From Halorussus aquaticus (lineage in GTDB: Archaea > Halobacteriota > Halobacteria > Halobacteriales > Haladaptataceae): a stretch of DNA of 64,000 bases. Shown here one piece after another: positions 27,627 to 36,451 of this stretch. Under the pieces are notes generated by a model. The model had not been told where the DNA came from. It searched no databases and saw only the letters and a program-made list of their open reading frames with translations. Positions within the stretch are counted from its first letter, which is position 1. Each line of letters opens with the position of its first letter. The DNA lies in NCBI RefSeq assembly GCF_024218795.1, contig NZ_CP100403.1, positions 62,001 to 126,000 of the forward strand, read 5' to 3'. The position numbers and the translations under genes were made by a program.

Positions 27627-28058
27627 ATGGCGCCACCGACAGGCGATGGCGAGAGCCCTGCCCCCATCGATCGTCCAATCCTCGAGTTCCTCCAGACACG
27701 ACTCCAAGCGACGAGGCAGGTCTCCCGAGCGATCGTCACGGATACAAGCGGCCATCTGGAACTCCACGTCGTCTTTGCCCCGTCGTACTACCCGACAGCC
27801 GTCGACGAGGCGCAGTTGACGGTCCGTTGGTACACGAACGACGACTTCAAACTCCACTATCGAGAGCAGCACGCGGACCATACCTGGGAGTGCCGGTGGG
27901 ACCGGCACCCGAATCCGCACAATACACGGGACCATTTCCATCCCCCGCCCACCACCCCGACGCCCGGCGAGGACGCAGCGTGGCCAGACGACCATCGTGA
28001 CGTCGTTGCGCTCGTCCTCGATGAGATCGAAGACCGGATCGCGACCCTCTGGAGCTAG
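27627..28058 (+). CDS. TumE-like (DUF6516) toxin
   Basis: 143 residues. The pattern of DUF6516/TumE is visible: beta strands with a WYTNDDFKLHYREQHAD segment, WECRWDRHPNPHNTRDHFHP with several conserved histidines and aspartates, and a final helix. TumE proteins are toxins paired with a small DNA-binding antitoxin. The target is not established here. A truncated copy of the same pair is at 6157-6804. Confidence 0.72.
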   Translation: MAPPTGDGESPAPIDRPILEFLQTRLQATRQVSRAIVTDTSGHLELHVVFAPSYYPTAVDEAQLTVRWYTNDDFKLHYREQHADHTWECRWDRHPNPHNTRDHFHPPPTTPTPGEDAAWPDDHRDVVALVLDEIEDRIATLWS

Positions 28059-28083
28059 TAAGGGCTACGGTCTCGCGTGGAGT

Positions 28084-28110
28084 GTTTATCGGCGCCAGAA
28101 GGCGTGCAGC
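28084..28110 (+). promoter_or_regulatory. T-tract plus hairpin element (copy b)
   Basis: GTTTAT then CGCC AGAA GGCG TGC (28093-28107), 56 bases before the ATG at 28140. The inner stem uses CGCC/GGCG in place of the CCCC/GGGG of most copies, while AGAAGG and TGC are kept. A second GC-rich hairpin follows at about 28108-28127. Confidence 0.45.
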
Positions 28111-28139
28111 GCGCGACAGCGTGCGCGGCGTGACTCACT

Positions 28140-28430
28140 ATGGCTGATCCCGATCCGAACGACGACACGAGTGCCGACTACGAACAGTTCGAGAAAGAGT
28201 TGCTCGCCCAGGACCGCGACGCCGCCAGGGTCGACACGGCGGACATCGACGACACGATGGCCCGCAGCGTGGTCAACGATCTCGTCGACGCGGACGTCGT
28301 CACTCCGGTTCCCGAGGACCGCGTTCTCGTTCACGAGCCGAGTAGTAGTGTGTTCGATTCAGCCACGCAGTTGGCTGTCTTCCACCAGGGCTGGACGGCC
28401 GCCAGCGACGCCGGCGAGGAGGACGAGTGA
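28140..28430 (+). CDS. small acidic hypothetical protein
   Basis: 96 residues, very acidic, with predicted helices (YEQFEKELLAQDRDAARVD and TMARSVVNDLVDADVV) and a VPEDRVLVHEP strand. No recognised family. The stop overlaps the start of the zinc-finger gene (28430). Preceded by a hairpin element. Confidence 0.6.
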   Translation: MADPDPNDDTSADYEQFEKELLAQDRDAARVDTADIDDTMARSVVNDLVDADVVTPVPEDRVLVHEPSSSVFDSATQLAVFHQGWTAASDAGEEDE

Positions 28431-28765
28431 TGCAGCAAACCCTCGTTGGCTGTGCCTTCTGCGACGCCCCGCCTGGCACCGAGACTGGGGAGGCGCACAC
28501 CTGGGGCCAGGACGAGCGGGTCACCCACCCGATCTGTGTCGGCTGCGCTACCCAGACGCAGCCGAATCCCGATGAGCGCGATCACCACACCTGCGACGGG
28601 TGTGGCCTCGTCGTCGACACGAGCGCGGCGCTGACGCGGTTCCGAGTGGAACTCGGCCACCTAGAAGGCCCGCTCCAACTCTGTGCCCGGTGTAGTCCCG
28701 GTGGGCCAGCTACCTACTGGACGCGCGACCTCGAGGATCACCTTGTCGCGGCGCCGGCGGAGTGA
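28430..28765 (+). CDS. multi-zinc-ribbon protein (DUF7558-like)
   Basis: 111 residues with four Cys pairs: CAFC, CVGC, CDGC and CARC, enough for two zinc ribbons. The layout resembles haloarchaeal DUF7558 proteins. The ATG at 28430 overlaps the preceding stop; a GTG one codon earlier is unlikely. Probably a DNA- or protein-binding accessory factor; function unknown. Confidence 0.65.
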   Translation: MQQTLVGCAFCDAPPGTETGEAHTWGQDERVTHPICVGCATQTQPNPDERDHHTCDGCGLVVDTSAALTRFRVELGHLEGPLQLCARCSPGGPATYWTRDLEDHLVAAPAE

Positions 28766-28814
28766 CCCAAACACTCTCTACTGTTTCGCTGGAAACGGTA
28801 ATTAGGAACGACCC

Positions 28815-29396
28815 GTGTCACGTACCTCGAATCGTACTGATGGCGACATCATCCGTGACTTCCTCTCGGTCGCGGATCTCCTCGAGGAGCCGCAGCTCGC
28901 CCAACTGTACACGTACCTCGTTCACGAACACGAGGCGACCGTCCAGGACGTGATAGCCGACCTCGAGCTCGGGCAGGGGACGGCCTACAGCAACGTCAAT
29001 CGACTCGTCGACGTCGGCGTCGTCGAGGTCACCCACGACGAGCAGCCTCGGCGGTACGCCGCCTGCGAGATCGACCTGACCGTGACGACGGCCGCCGGTG
29101 ACCGTGAGTACACGATCACGCCAGCGCTCATCGACGCGGTCGGTCGTGCCGAAACCAACGACGATATCGACACCTACGTCGACCGTCACGGCGTTGCCGG
29201 CCTCGCAACGGCACTGACCTACGCTGTCGCCCGCGAACGCGGCGAGGTGACCCACCGGCTGATGGCTGAGGACCTCGATATCTCGCCGCTGGCTGCAGAG
29301 ATGATCCTGCAGGCGCTCCGCCCCGTCGTCCACGAGTACTACGACATCGAGGAATTTGAAGCATCGTTCGATGTCGACAACTCCGACCGTAAGTGA
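28815..29396 (+). CDS. winged-helix transcriptional regulator (DUF7437-like)
   Basis: 193 residues with a clear winged-helix fold near 18-75 (DLLEEPQLAQLYTYLVHE, then ELGQGTAYSNVNRLVDVGVV) and a helical C-terminal sensor-like half. A GTG start at 28815 is used because the next ATG would cut into the first helix. Its target may be this element's own genes. It is the last backbone gene before the lower-GC cargo block. Confidence 0.78.
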   Translation: MSRTSNRTDGDIIRDFLSVADLLEEPQLAQLYTYLVHEHEATVQDVIADLELGQGTAYSNVNRLVDVGVVEVTHDEQPRRYAACEIDLTVTTAAGDREYTITPALIDAVGRAETNDDIDTYVDRHGVAGLATALTYAVARERGEVTHRLMAEDLDISPLAAEMILQALRPVVHEYYDIEEFEASFDVDNSDRK

Positions 29397-29587
29397 GCTC
29401 TACATCGCCGATACCGGCTGTTCGTCGCAATGAGGAGTTTGTCACTTCAACGGTGATAGACGGTTCACATACTTCCTAGTTGAAACGACATTGGTGCCGT
29501 AACCACCAGACAGACTGGAACCCGACTGCCGCCCTAGTGCGCGTGGCTCGTCAAGAATTAACTGGCCTGACTGGAGAGCATTATTCA

Positions 29588-31582
29588 ATGGCGTCTGAAT
29601 CAAATTCACTTCCTCCGGGCTTTCAGTTCTCGGAGAAGCTTGTCGCCGGTCGACTTGATTTCGATATCGTTCGCTTAGAGGATGACGAGCGCTTTCATAG
29701 AGGAGATCGAACTGACGGAATCTGGAAACTCCCTGACGAAGCCAGAGAAGCGATCGTTGCTGTCATCGATGAGTACTACGACCGGCGACCAGCCATTGAA
29801 GAAAACGTCTCAGTTAGGTCTGAAAGCTTCGCCTTTCGTATACTGGAAGAAGATGCCGAACATATTTCCCAATTCATAGCAGCTGATCTTGAGATCAGAT
29901 TCGAAATCCCCGATTTTTCTCCTTCGGGACTAGACGAAAATCCCGACCCGCTCCCATATTCAGACCTAATTAGCGACGTTGCGAATGTTCAAGATAGATC
30001 TTGGAGTGAGCTACCAGAGACTTCATTCGATGTCGAGGAAGACATAGAAGCGGCGATTCCTGAGGGACACTCTGAGCCCAATTTTTTCCATGATGATTAT
30101 CTCGACTATGTACTTGAATTCCTCGTACCAGCAATCCAAGATGCAGGGTGGCGAGGGGGTCATGCGTGGCTGCTGAATCTCGGTATGCAAGAACTACGGA
30201 ACGGGCGATATGAGGAAGCAGCGTATGCGTTCGCAGGTGCCAAAGATGGCCTGACGAAACACAGCCTCTTCGACGAATCACGGATACAGCCGCTTGTTAG
30301 GCGTTCGCTCAACACACTGCGCGATCTCTGCCTACTCAAAGCCCCAGATGAGTACGACTTCAGTGAGTTTGATCTCTACTGTGAAGCTGATGTACGTGAT
30401 CTTATTTATGTGCCTGAGTTCATTTCACGGCCAGAGATTGACGATCTAAATTTCCGGATGAACAATCCGGTTTGGATTGCCAATGCGCTCGTCCTCGTTC
30501 AGGGAGTTGCCCACGCAATAGGAAAGCCAACAATCTCTAGGACGGAAGTTGACCCGTTCGGATCAGGTATGACCCTCCGAAATGCATCTTTTGTGCTGAA
30601 GCTCGCTAACTCGTTAGTATCGGCTGCTCCGGACGAAGTTGAGTCAGATCCGATTCAGTATCTCGAAGGAATTGACCTCGGAAATTTCACACCCGATATC
30701 ACGATCACGCGGACACTTCGAAGTGCAGGCTACACCATTCAGATGTATCGCAATACAACCGAGGGGGTACGGGACGAGCTCAACATTGATTTCGACTTAA
30801 TTGTGGCTCGCGGAGACGACAAATACCTTGTCCGCGCAATGCGCCCCGAAGACCGGGATCGGGGAACTCTCGAGGAATTAATTGAGCAGATTGGCGATCT
30901 CGATCACTCACTCCTGTTGTTATATGATCGCGAGCTTGAGAGCACCAGTGTTAGCGAGCTTGGGGAACAGGATGGTGTTGAAATGATGTATATTAACCTC
31001 CAAGCAGAGCGGCTCTCGCCCATTTCGGCCGGCTATCCACGTTCGTTCGCTGACTTCGCGACGGAGGAAGAGATTCGCGATGAGATCGAACGTCGGTTCG
31101 TAGCGGCACAAGAGGCTGAAACTACTGAGTCCAAAGGAGATCGGTTGGAGGAACTGATGGCATTCATCTTTGAGAAGGCTGTACCGGATACGCACGTGAT
31201 GACGCCAAATAACCGAACTAGTACGGAAGAGATCGATCTCCAACTGCAAAATGAGGAAGAGCATCATCCCTGGACTCAGCTGGGAGCGCCAATTAATGTC
31301 GAGTGTAAGAACTGGAACGAGTCCGTTGGAGTTGATGAGATCTATTCTGTCTACGGGAAGGCTAAGATGACTTCTCCGAATAGTAAAGGGGCAATTCTGG
31401 TCTCTTGGGAGGGTGTGTCAGATTCTCAGAGTGGCCGGAACGCTGATGGATTGCTTAGAGATATGCGCATTCAAGACCTCGACATCCTCGTGCTTGATCA
31501 AGACGATCTTTCAGAGATCGTTGAAACTGGCGATGCACAAGCGGTGTTCGAACGAGCATACACCAACCTGTATCAACGCTAA
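29588..31582 (+). CDS. large protein with Mrr-like nuclease end, candidate defence gene
   Basis: 664 residues. The last 140 residues form a restriction-endonuclease-like domain: GDRLEELMAFIFEKAVP, then EEIDLQLQ and INVECKNWNESVGVDEIYSVYGKAK, giving the D...E-x-K core plus the trailing Tyr/Lys helix. The middle (about 400-470) contains a second region that looks like a decayed nuclease or sensor (ELNIDFDLIVARGDDKYLVR). The N-terminal 370 residues are not recognised. It is clearly less GC-rich than the backbone and is followed by two unknown genes, so it is likely cargo. The ATG at 29588 fits the beginning of the folded sequence. Confidence 0.65.
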   Translation: MASESNSLPPGFQFSEKLVAGRLDFDIVRLEDDERFHRGDRTDGIWKLPDEAREAIVAVIDEYYDRRPAIEENVSVRSESFAFRILEEDAEHISQFIAADLEIRFEIPDFSPSGLDENPDPLPYSDLISDVANVQDRSWSELPETSFDVEEDIEAAIPEGHSEPNFFHDDYLDYVLEFLVPAIQDAGWRGGHAWLLNLGMQELRNGRYEEAAYAFAGAKDGLTKHSLFDESRIQPLVRRSLNTLRDLCLLKAPDEYDFSEFDLYCEADVRDLIYVPEFISRPEIDDLNFRMNNPVWIANALVLVQGVAHAIGKPTISRTEVDPFGSGMTLRNASFVLKLANSLVSAAPDEVESDPIQYLEGIDLGNFTPDITITRTLRSAGYTIQMYRNTTEGVRDELNIDFDLIVARGDDKYLVRAMRPEDRDRGTLEELIEQIGDLDHSLLLLYDRELESTSVSELGEQDGVEMMYINLQAERLSPISAGYPRSFADFATEEEIRDEIERRFVAAQEAETTESKGDRLEELMAFIFEKAVPDTHVMTPNNRTSTEEIDLQLQNEEEHHPWTQLGAPINVECKNWNESVGVDEIYSVYGKAKMTSPNSKGAILVSWEGVSDSQSGRNADGLLRDMRIQDLDILVLDQDDLSEIVETGDAQAVFERAYTNLYQR

Positions 31583-31650
31583 ACTGCACTTCTGCGCTCA
31601 TTGAGCTTCCAAAAACTATACACAAACCGATAGAATCGGTTAGGACAGAC

Positions 31651-32544
31651 ATGGACCCAAGCGAACTCGAGAGGAGACCGACATCACTTGGCGGCTATGG
31701 AAGCATTGTTCCCTATCACGCACCGGCCACGTACGACCCAATCTATGGAGATGAAGGAGTTCGTGTCGATCTCCCCACTGAGGGGTACGAATCAGCGGAT
31801 CAAATCCTCAACCGACTGACTCGCGCCGCGGACAAGCTTGATCTCGATACGGATCCCGGTCGTCTCTACTATTCCGCGCAATGTCAGGACTTCTCATGGT
31901 ATGGGAGCGGAATCGAAGACCTTCGAGAAGACCTCCCATCTTCGTGGAAACTGTCGCAGACGCTTCAGAAGACGCTTGAGGAGCGTCATGGAACAGAACT
32001 GGGTATCCATCGACCGTGCTTCGTGATACTTGCACCAATACGGTACGGCATCTTCTGGACGGTATTACGGGGATTCAAAAATAGTGACGAGGATGGAGAG
32101 GGCTACGAAACCGTCTATGACACACAAGCCGGCGTGTTGATGGAAAATCCGGTTCTGTCCTGGCCCGCGTTAGAAGAACTAGTAGAATCAGATGGCCCAA
32201 TTCCACTTGTGACAACCGAAGTGGAGGCTGTAAGCCTGCGCGGTGAAGACCGTCCGTTAGAGGAGGTGATACCCGTCAATCATGACCGAACTGGTGATGC
32301 AGATATCTTAGCTGCGAAGAACGTGTATGAAAGTCAAAAAACAGAGGCCAGCGAACAGATGCACGAAGCAGTCGAGCGTACTGCCCGACTATCCTACCGT
32401 ATCAAGGGTGGGACAATCGGATTCGAGAAGGAACGAGAGTTCCGAGCAGAGGGGATGTCGTTGTTACGCCCTGAGGGGATTACCCTCGGTGGATGGCCGG
32501 TTGTAATGGGGTCACCGTTCTGTAGAGCGATATCTGACGAATAA
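31651..32544 (+). CDS. hypothetical cargo protein
   Basis: 297 residues, no membrane helices, no recognised domain. An N-terminal Gly/Tyr/Pro-rich start (GGYGSIVPYHAPATYDPIYG) is followed by alternating alpha/beta sequence. It follows the Mrr-like gene by 68 bases in the same direction and has the same lower GC, suggesting the same cargo unit. Confidence 0.6.
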   Translation: MDPSELERRPTSLGGYGSIVPYHAPATYDPIYGDEGVRVDLPTEGYESADQILNRLTRAADKLDLDTDPGRLYYSAQCQDFSWYGSGIEDLREDLPSSWKLSQTLQKTLEERHGTELGIHRPCFVILAPIRYGIFWTVLRGFKNSDEDGEGYETVYDTQAGVLMENPVLSWPALEELVESDGPIPLVTTEVEAVSLRGEDRPLEEVIPVNHDRTGDADILAAKNVYESQKTEASEQMHEAVERTARLSYRIKGGTIGFEKEREFRAEGMSLLRPEGITLGGWPVVMGSPFCRAISDE

Positions 32545-32571
32545 GAACCACTGCTCGGTCGACGAATAGAT

Positions 32572-33492
32572 TCAGGGCTGATTCCCGAGTTTGAGTGCTC
32601 GATTTCTATCTGTGCTCCCAGATTGGGCGATAAGTTCTTGGGCTCGCCCGATTCCGTGAACATCGGGCCGTCGGACAGTTTGATAGCCTTCGAGGGTCTC
32701 TCGTAGATGACGTTCATGCCGTTCGATATTGGGTACTGCTACGTCAGATTCTTCGAATAGCCGACGATGTTGTGAGCGCGCAAACGAGACGAGTCGCTCA
32801 ATTCGCTGGTGGTCATTCTCATTCGGCTCGCCACCGTCAGTTCGTGCCTGGCCACGAGTATCATCATGGAGCGCCCAGAGGTCCTGTAACCGGTCCACGA
32901 AATCGTCGTAGGAGTCCGTTGTCGATCCGCTCTCGCGGATGACCATACCAATGTTCCGTGACTCGATGCCAGTTCTTAGGTCGTCCCACATTTTGACAGC
33001 TGAATGGGGGATTTCGTAGTAGTTCACTGGATCACCAATCCACCCGGACTGGTCGGAGGGGTCCTTGAATTTTGCCTGGACAGGCGAATTGGGGTAATCG
33101 GTTGGAATATAGAGTTGAGATGAGCCAGCCTCGATCGCCTGCACATCGATAAAATAGCACTCCGTCAGCGCATCGGATAATTGGTTGTCAGAGTCAACGA
33201 CGGGACATGCGTAGTAAGCGACCTCACCTGGCTCTCGGGTTGCAAGTGTCGTGATCTGCTGAGTATCGAGTTTGAACCGAACGCCCCTGTTTGGCTCTGC
33301 CTTGGGTGCTTTGTACTGGAAAAGAAGTCGCATCGCTAACGGGAGCTCGACGTCGTATCCTCCACCAGCCTGGTGTTCCTGATACCGTGTTGGTGCGATG
33401 GCGGTTGTCTGATTGTACGGCCCACGAATACGAGTCAGTATTTGGTGTGTCGCATTCACGACAAGCGAATTCTCGGATGGATACGACGCCAT
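32572..33492 (-). CDS. hypothetical cargo protein
   Basis: 306 residues, soluble, no recognised domain. It includes PLAMRLLFQYKAPKAE and YFIDVQAIEAG, which read like strands of a nuclease-like or carbohydrate-binding fold, but no catalytic set is evident. It is convergent with the 31651 gene (27-base gap), closing the cargo block before the GC-rich leader. Confidence 0.6.
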   Translation of the reverse strand: MASYPSENSLVVNATHQILTRIRGPYNQTTAIAPTRYQEHQAGGGYDVELPLAMRLLFQYKAPKAEPNRGVRFKLDTQQITTLATREPGEVAYYACPVVDSDNQLSDALTECYFIDVQAIEAGSSQLYIPTDYPNSPVQAKFKDPSDQSGWIGDPVNYYEIPHSAVKMWDDLRTGIESRNIGMVIRESGSTTDSYDDFVDRLQDLWALHDDTRGQARTDGGEPNENDHQRIERLVSFARSQHRRLFEESDVAVPNIERHERHLRETLEGYQTVRRPDVHGIGRAQELIAQSGSTDRNRALKLGNQP

Positions 33493-34264
33493 GTCTACGC
33501 AGAAACTGTGAAGACGAAGAATATGATATTTGTGTCAGAGTGGGCTGGAACCGAATGTTCTCAACCGAATCTAAGCTACACTGGGTTCTGCCTACCAACG
33601 ACAGTCATCGTTTCCTAAAAGCCCTCGACCGCTCGGCATCCCGCGACCGCTGCTGCGCTCCTCGTGCCTGCGGTGCTTACGGGGTCGGGGGACGGCCGAA
33701 GCGGCCTCGCCCTTTCTGAGTCCACCAGGACGATAGATGGTTCGCCGAGCGACGCGGCCGGCTGGCCAGATGGTACGTAACGGCCCGCCCCGCTCGCCGC
33801 TGCCGCCCTCCGCGTCGCTCGCGACCGACCATTCCGGGCGTGCGGGCGCTCTCCGCACCGCCCGCGCCCGTTCCGGGCTAAAATAGATGTGCCCTCGACG
33901 CCAGCGGGTATCCCCGTCGGTTGCGCCCCTTGCGGGCTTTCGCGTTCCAGCGCTTGGTGCCGCCTGCGCTGTCGCGCGCCACACCACGGCGCGCGTTCTC
34001 GGCGACAGTCGCCCTGGACACGGACCCGCATATCGGGCCGGACACGAACGGGCATATCCCGCTGGCCGCTCGCTCCGGGCGGGTCGGCGCGCGGTGCTGG
34101 TTGGGTGGCCTCCTCGGGCGCGCTCTCGCTCGCGCCCCAGGGGGCGCTCGCGAAGGCGCGAGCGAGAGCGCGCAGATGGTTCTGTCGGTCGTTGTCGTCG
34201 GAAAACCGCGATGTAGCAGCATCGCGGTGTCGGGCGCTGAGCGCCTTCGGATCAGTGAGATCCA
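33493..34264. other. GC-rich leader region with inverted repeats
   Basis: About 770 bases without a convincing gene. Long frames exist on both strands only because GC is very high. It contains a 39-base segment (33871-33909) nearly repeated at 59475-59513, a 19-bp perfect inverted repeat (34118-34136 with 34155-34173) and an 8-bp one (CCGCGATG at 34206-34213 with CATCGCGG at 34220-34227). It sits directly upstream of the RPA-like gene. Confidence 0.6.
34118..34173. repeat. 19-bp perfect inverted repeat, GC-rich cruciform
   Basis: The arms GCGCGCTCTCGCTCGCGCC and its exact complement are separated by 18 bases and end 92 bases before the RPA-like start. Such a stem could form in DNA or in a leader RNA. 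Function unknown. Confidence 0.7.
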
Positions 34265-35164
34265 ATGTCAAGTAAGAACGTTACCAGTGAAGTAGTTTCG
34301 GTCGATGAACAGGCATTCGAAAAAGCGGACGAAGCGGCGGTCGATGAAGACGGCTTCGAGGTCGTCGATGAGACGCCGGAGTTCCAGGCGACGGTGCAGA
34401 TGGAGGTGCAGGCAAAGGTCGATGCGAACCACCCGGATGGGATGGTCGATACGAGTGAAGAGCGGATCTACGGTGCGACCCTCGAACAGGAAGAGCGCAT
34501 TCGGGCCAGGGAGGCTGAGCTGGAGCGCATCAGTGCCCAGGCGGAGCTGGGGACGCAAGAAGGTCGGGAGAAGCGGACGCGAGATATCGCGGCGAAGCGG
34601 AGTGCTGAGCGGCGTGCTGAGTTCCAGAAGCGGGCGGCGAGCGTGGACCCGTGGGCGGACCCAGAGCGAGACGATCCTCGTGCAGAACTCACGCAGGAGC
34701 AGTTGGCGGCGGTGAACAAGCAGTCGATGCGGCTGGCCGAAAAGCTGGATGGCTGGTCGCGAGCAGCGATTGGTCGGCGGTTGGGTGAAGCCGTAGTCGG
34801 TGGGAAAGACCTGACGAGTGCAGTCGTTGGGGTGTTCAAGGAGTTGCAGACGGCGCCGGGACAGGTGGTTCCCATCGGGATGCTCGAGGACGTCAATCGC
34901 AAAGAGGTGAGCATCGAAGGAACTGTGACGCAATTGTGGGAACCGTCAAGTTCAGCCATTTCTCAAGTGGGGCTCATCGAAGACGAGAGCGGAAAAACGA
35001 AGTTCACCAGTTGGGTTGCGAGCGACCAACCCTGGATTGAGGAGGGCGAGCACGTTCGTATTCACGGAGCGGCGAAGAACTGGTACAACGGGCGCGTCTC
35101 GGTGGCTCTGACCGGCTGGACCACGGTTCACTTCCCCGAGCGCGGTCGGTGGTGGGAAGCGTAG
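34265..35164 (+). CDS. RPA-like single-stranded-DNA-binding protein
   Basis: 299 residues. An acidic N-terminal part and a charged helical middle (about 75-130) are followed by a helix pair (LTQEQLAAVNKQSMRLAEKL) and an OB-fold at about 195-290: VSIEGTVTQLWEPSS, FTSWVASDQPWIEEGEHVRI and NGRVSVALTG. This matches haloarchaeal RPA-type proteins that coat ssDNA in replication and repair. In a mobile replicon it could protect transferred single strands. It is preceded by the GC-rich leader. Confidence 0.8.
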   Translation: MSSKNVTSEVVSVDEQAFEKADEAAVDEDGFEVVDETPEFQATVQMEVQAKVDANHPDGMVDTSEERIYGATLEQEERIRAREAELERISAQAELGTQEGREKRTRDIAAKRSAERRAEFQKRAASVDPWADPERDDPRAELTQEQLAAVNKQSMRLAEKLDGWSRAAIGRRLGEAVVGGKDLTSAVVGVFKELQTAPGQVVPIGMLEDVNRKEVSIEGTVTQLWEPSSSAISQVGLIEDESGKTKFTSWVASDQPWIEEGEHVRIHGAAKNWYNGRVSVALTGWTTVHFPERGRWWEA

Positions 35165-35341
35165 CCAGCGTACGCAGCCTTCTTTTTTACTACGTGCCGG
35201 ACCGACCCAGACCCCACCTCCCCACCCTCCGCTCCGTGCTCGCTACGCTGCGCGCGCAGCCACAACCTTTGCTACGCAGAAACTCCCAGCCATGTCGTCA
35301 GGCACTCTCCTCGTAGATATCTATCATCAGGGAAAGTAGAA

Positions 35342-36253
35342 TTAGTGCGTTTCTACCCACATACGCCCCATTGTCGATAGTTCCGTCTCGTGTCTATTTC
35401 CGCTATCCCTTCGGGTGACGTACCCCTTTGTATCTAGGTTAGACACATTGTACTGAACTCGACTTCTGAATGATTCGCCATATTCTTCACCATTCTCCTC
35501 GGCCAACGCCTCCGCAAGTTCTGAGGTCGATTCGAACGTACCCTTCCCCTTGAGAAATCGAAGAACATGCTCCTCGAACTCTTTCACGTTGCTACCAGGA
35601 GATGACGGAAACTCAACGAACATATGCCCGTCACCATCTAAATCTTCCCGCGCACCCTCTGTCACGCCACTTTCATCGACCCGATCTAGTATGTCGGTGA
35701 TCGCCTCATAGTGCTGATGTACCCGAAGGTCTTCGTACTCCTTCAGTTCATCAAAGGCCTCGGCCGCATCTTCCAACACATCGAGCATTTCCAAGACCAG
35801 ATACTCCTTGGGGGCCACGTAGTACGTGTGTACGTGATCACGAATGTCCTCGAACTCCTCTTGTTTCTCAGCTATCAATGAGTCAGCAGCTGTCGCAAAC
35901 GCGAACGACACCGTCCGCGGCATGGAGGAGATATTGACGTAGACTTCGTTCCCCTTCTTGATTTCCTCCAGAATGTAGTCATGCGCTTTGGGATAGAGCG
36001 TCTCGTACTCGTACATCTCCTCAAGATTGACTGCCTCAATTTCGACCTCGATATCGATCAGCTCGAATGTTCGCTCCAGTTTCCCAGTCATATTCTTTGC
36101 AAGCTGCGCTGCCCGGTCTGTCGGGTCATCGTCGGGCTCGCCTTTGTGGGTGAGTAGGACGACACGGTCAGCCTCCATCTCACCCTTTGATATTGGACGA
36201 ATAAGGCGGTCAAAATCGAACCCGACTGGAATGAAATGAACCCTATCACTCAT
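35342..36253 (-). CDS. CARF-HTH regulator (DUF6293/HFX_2341 type)
   Basis: 303 residues. The N-terminal Rossmann-like half has the CARF pattern: VHFIPVGFDFDRLIRPI, VLLTHKG, then EVYVNISSMPRTVSFAFATA, whose N-x-S-S corresponds to the ligand loop. The C-terminal half holds a winged helix (about 215-300; LRFLKGKGTFESTSELAEAL, then NVSNLDTKGYVTRRDS). CARF domains bind cyclic oligonucleotides or related ligands. No CRISPR array or cas gene is visible, so a non-CRISPR signal is likely. It diverges from the 36452 operon and is a good candidate to control it. Confidence 0.78.
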   Translation of the reverse strand: MSDRVHFIPVGFDFDRLIRPISKGEMEADRVVLLTHKGEPDDDPTDRAAQLAKNMTGKLERTFELIDIEVEIEAVNLEEMYEYETLYPKAHDYILEEIKKGNEVYVNISSMPRTVSFAFATAADSLIAEKQEEFEDIRDHVHTYYVAPKEYLVLEMLDVLEDAAEAFDELKEYEDLRVHQHYEAITDILDRVDESGVTEGAREDLDGDGHMFVEFPSSPGSNVKEFEEHVLRFLKGKGTFESTSELAEALAEENGEEYGESFRSRVQYNVSNLDTKGYVTRRDSGNRHETELSTMGRMWVETH

Positions 36254-36451
36254 AGTTCATAGTCAGCCACCTCCGTGTTAAATCTCTCCGATATCGACCG
36301 CCTATCGCCACTATATAGTTTCGGCCAACCTAGAACATAGACGATCTGTGTCCTATCTTGCCCACCTGTTTGAAAAATCTCCAACAGAGTTTTATATACA
36401 GAATTCGTAGAATGGCGGTAGGTGCCAAGTGAACGACCCGCACCATCGCCA

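Noticed and set aside
33592..34295. Long overlapping frames on both strands in the GC-rich leader
   Set aside because: Arg/Ala/Gly/Pro-rich composition in every frame; they arise from lack of AT-rich stop codons.
35342..36253. CARF gene as a sign of a CRISPR-Cas locus
   Set aside because: No regular repeat-spacer array and no cas gene found anywhere in the window.
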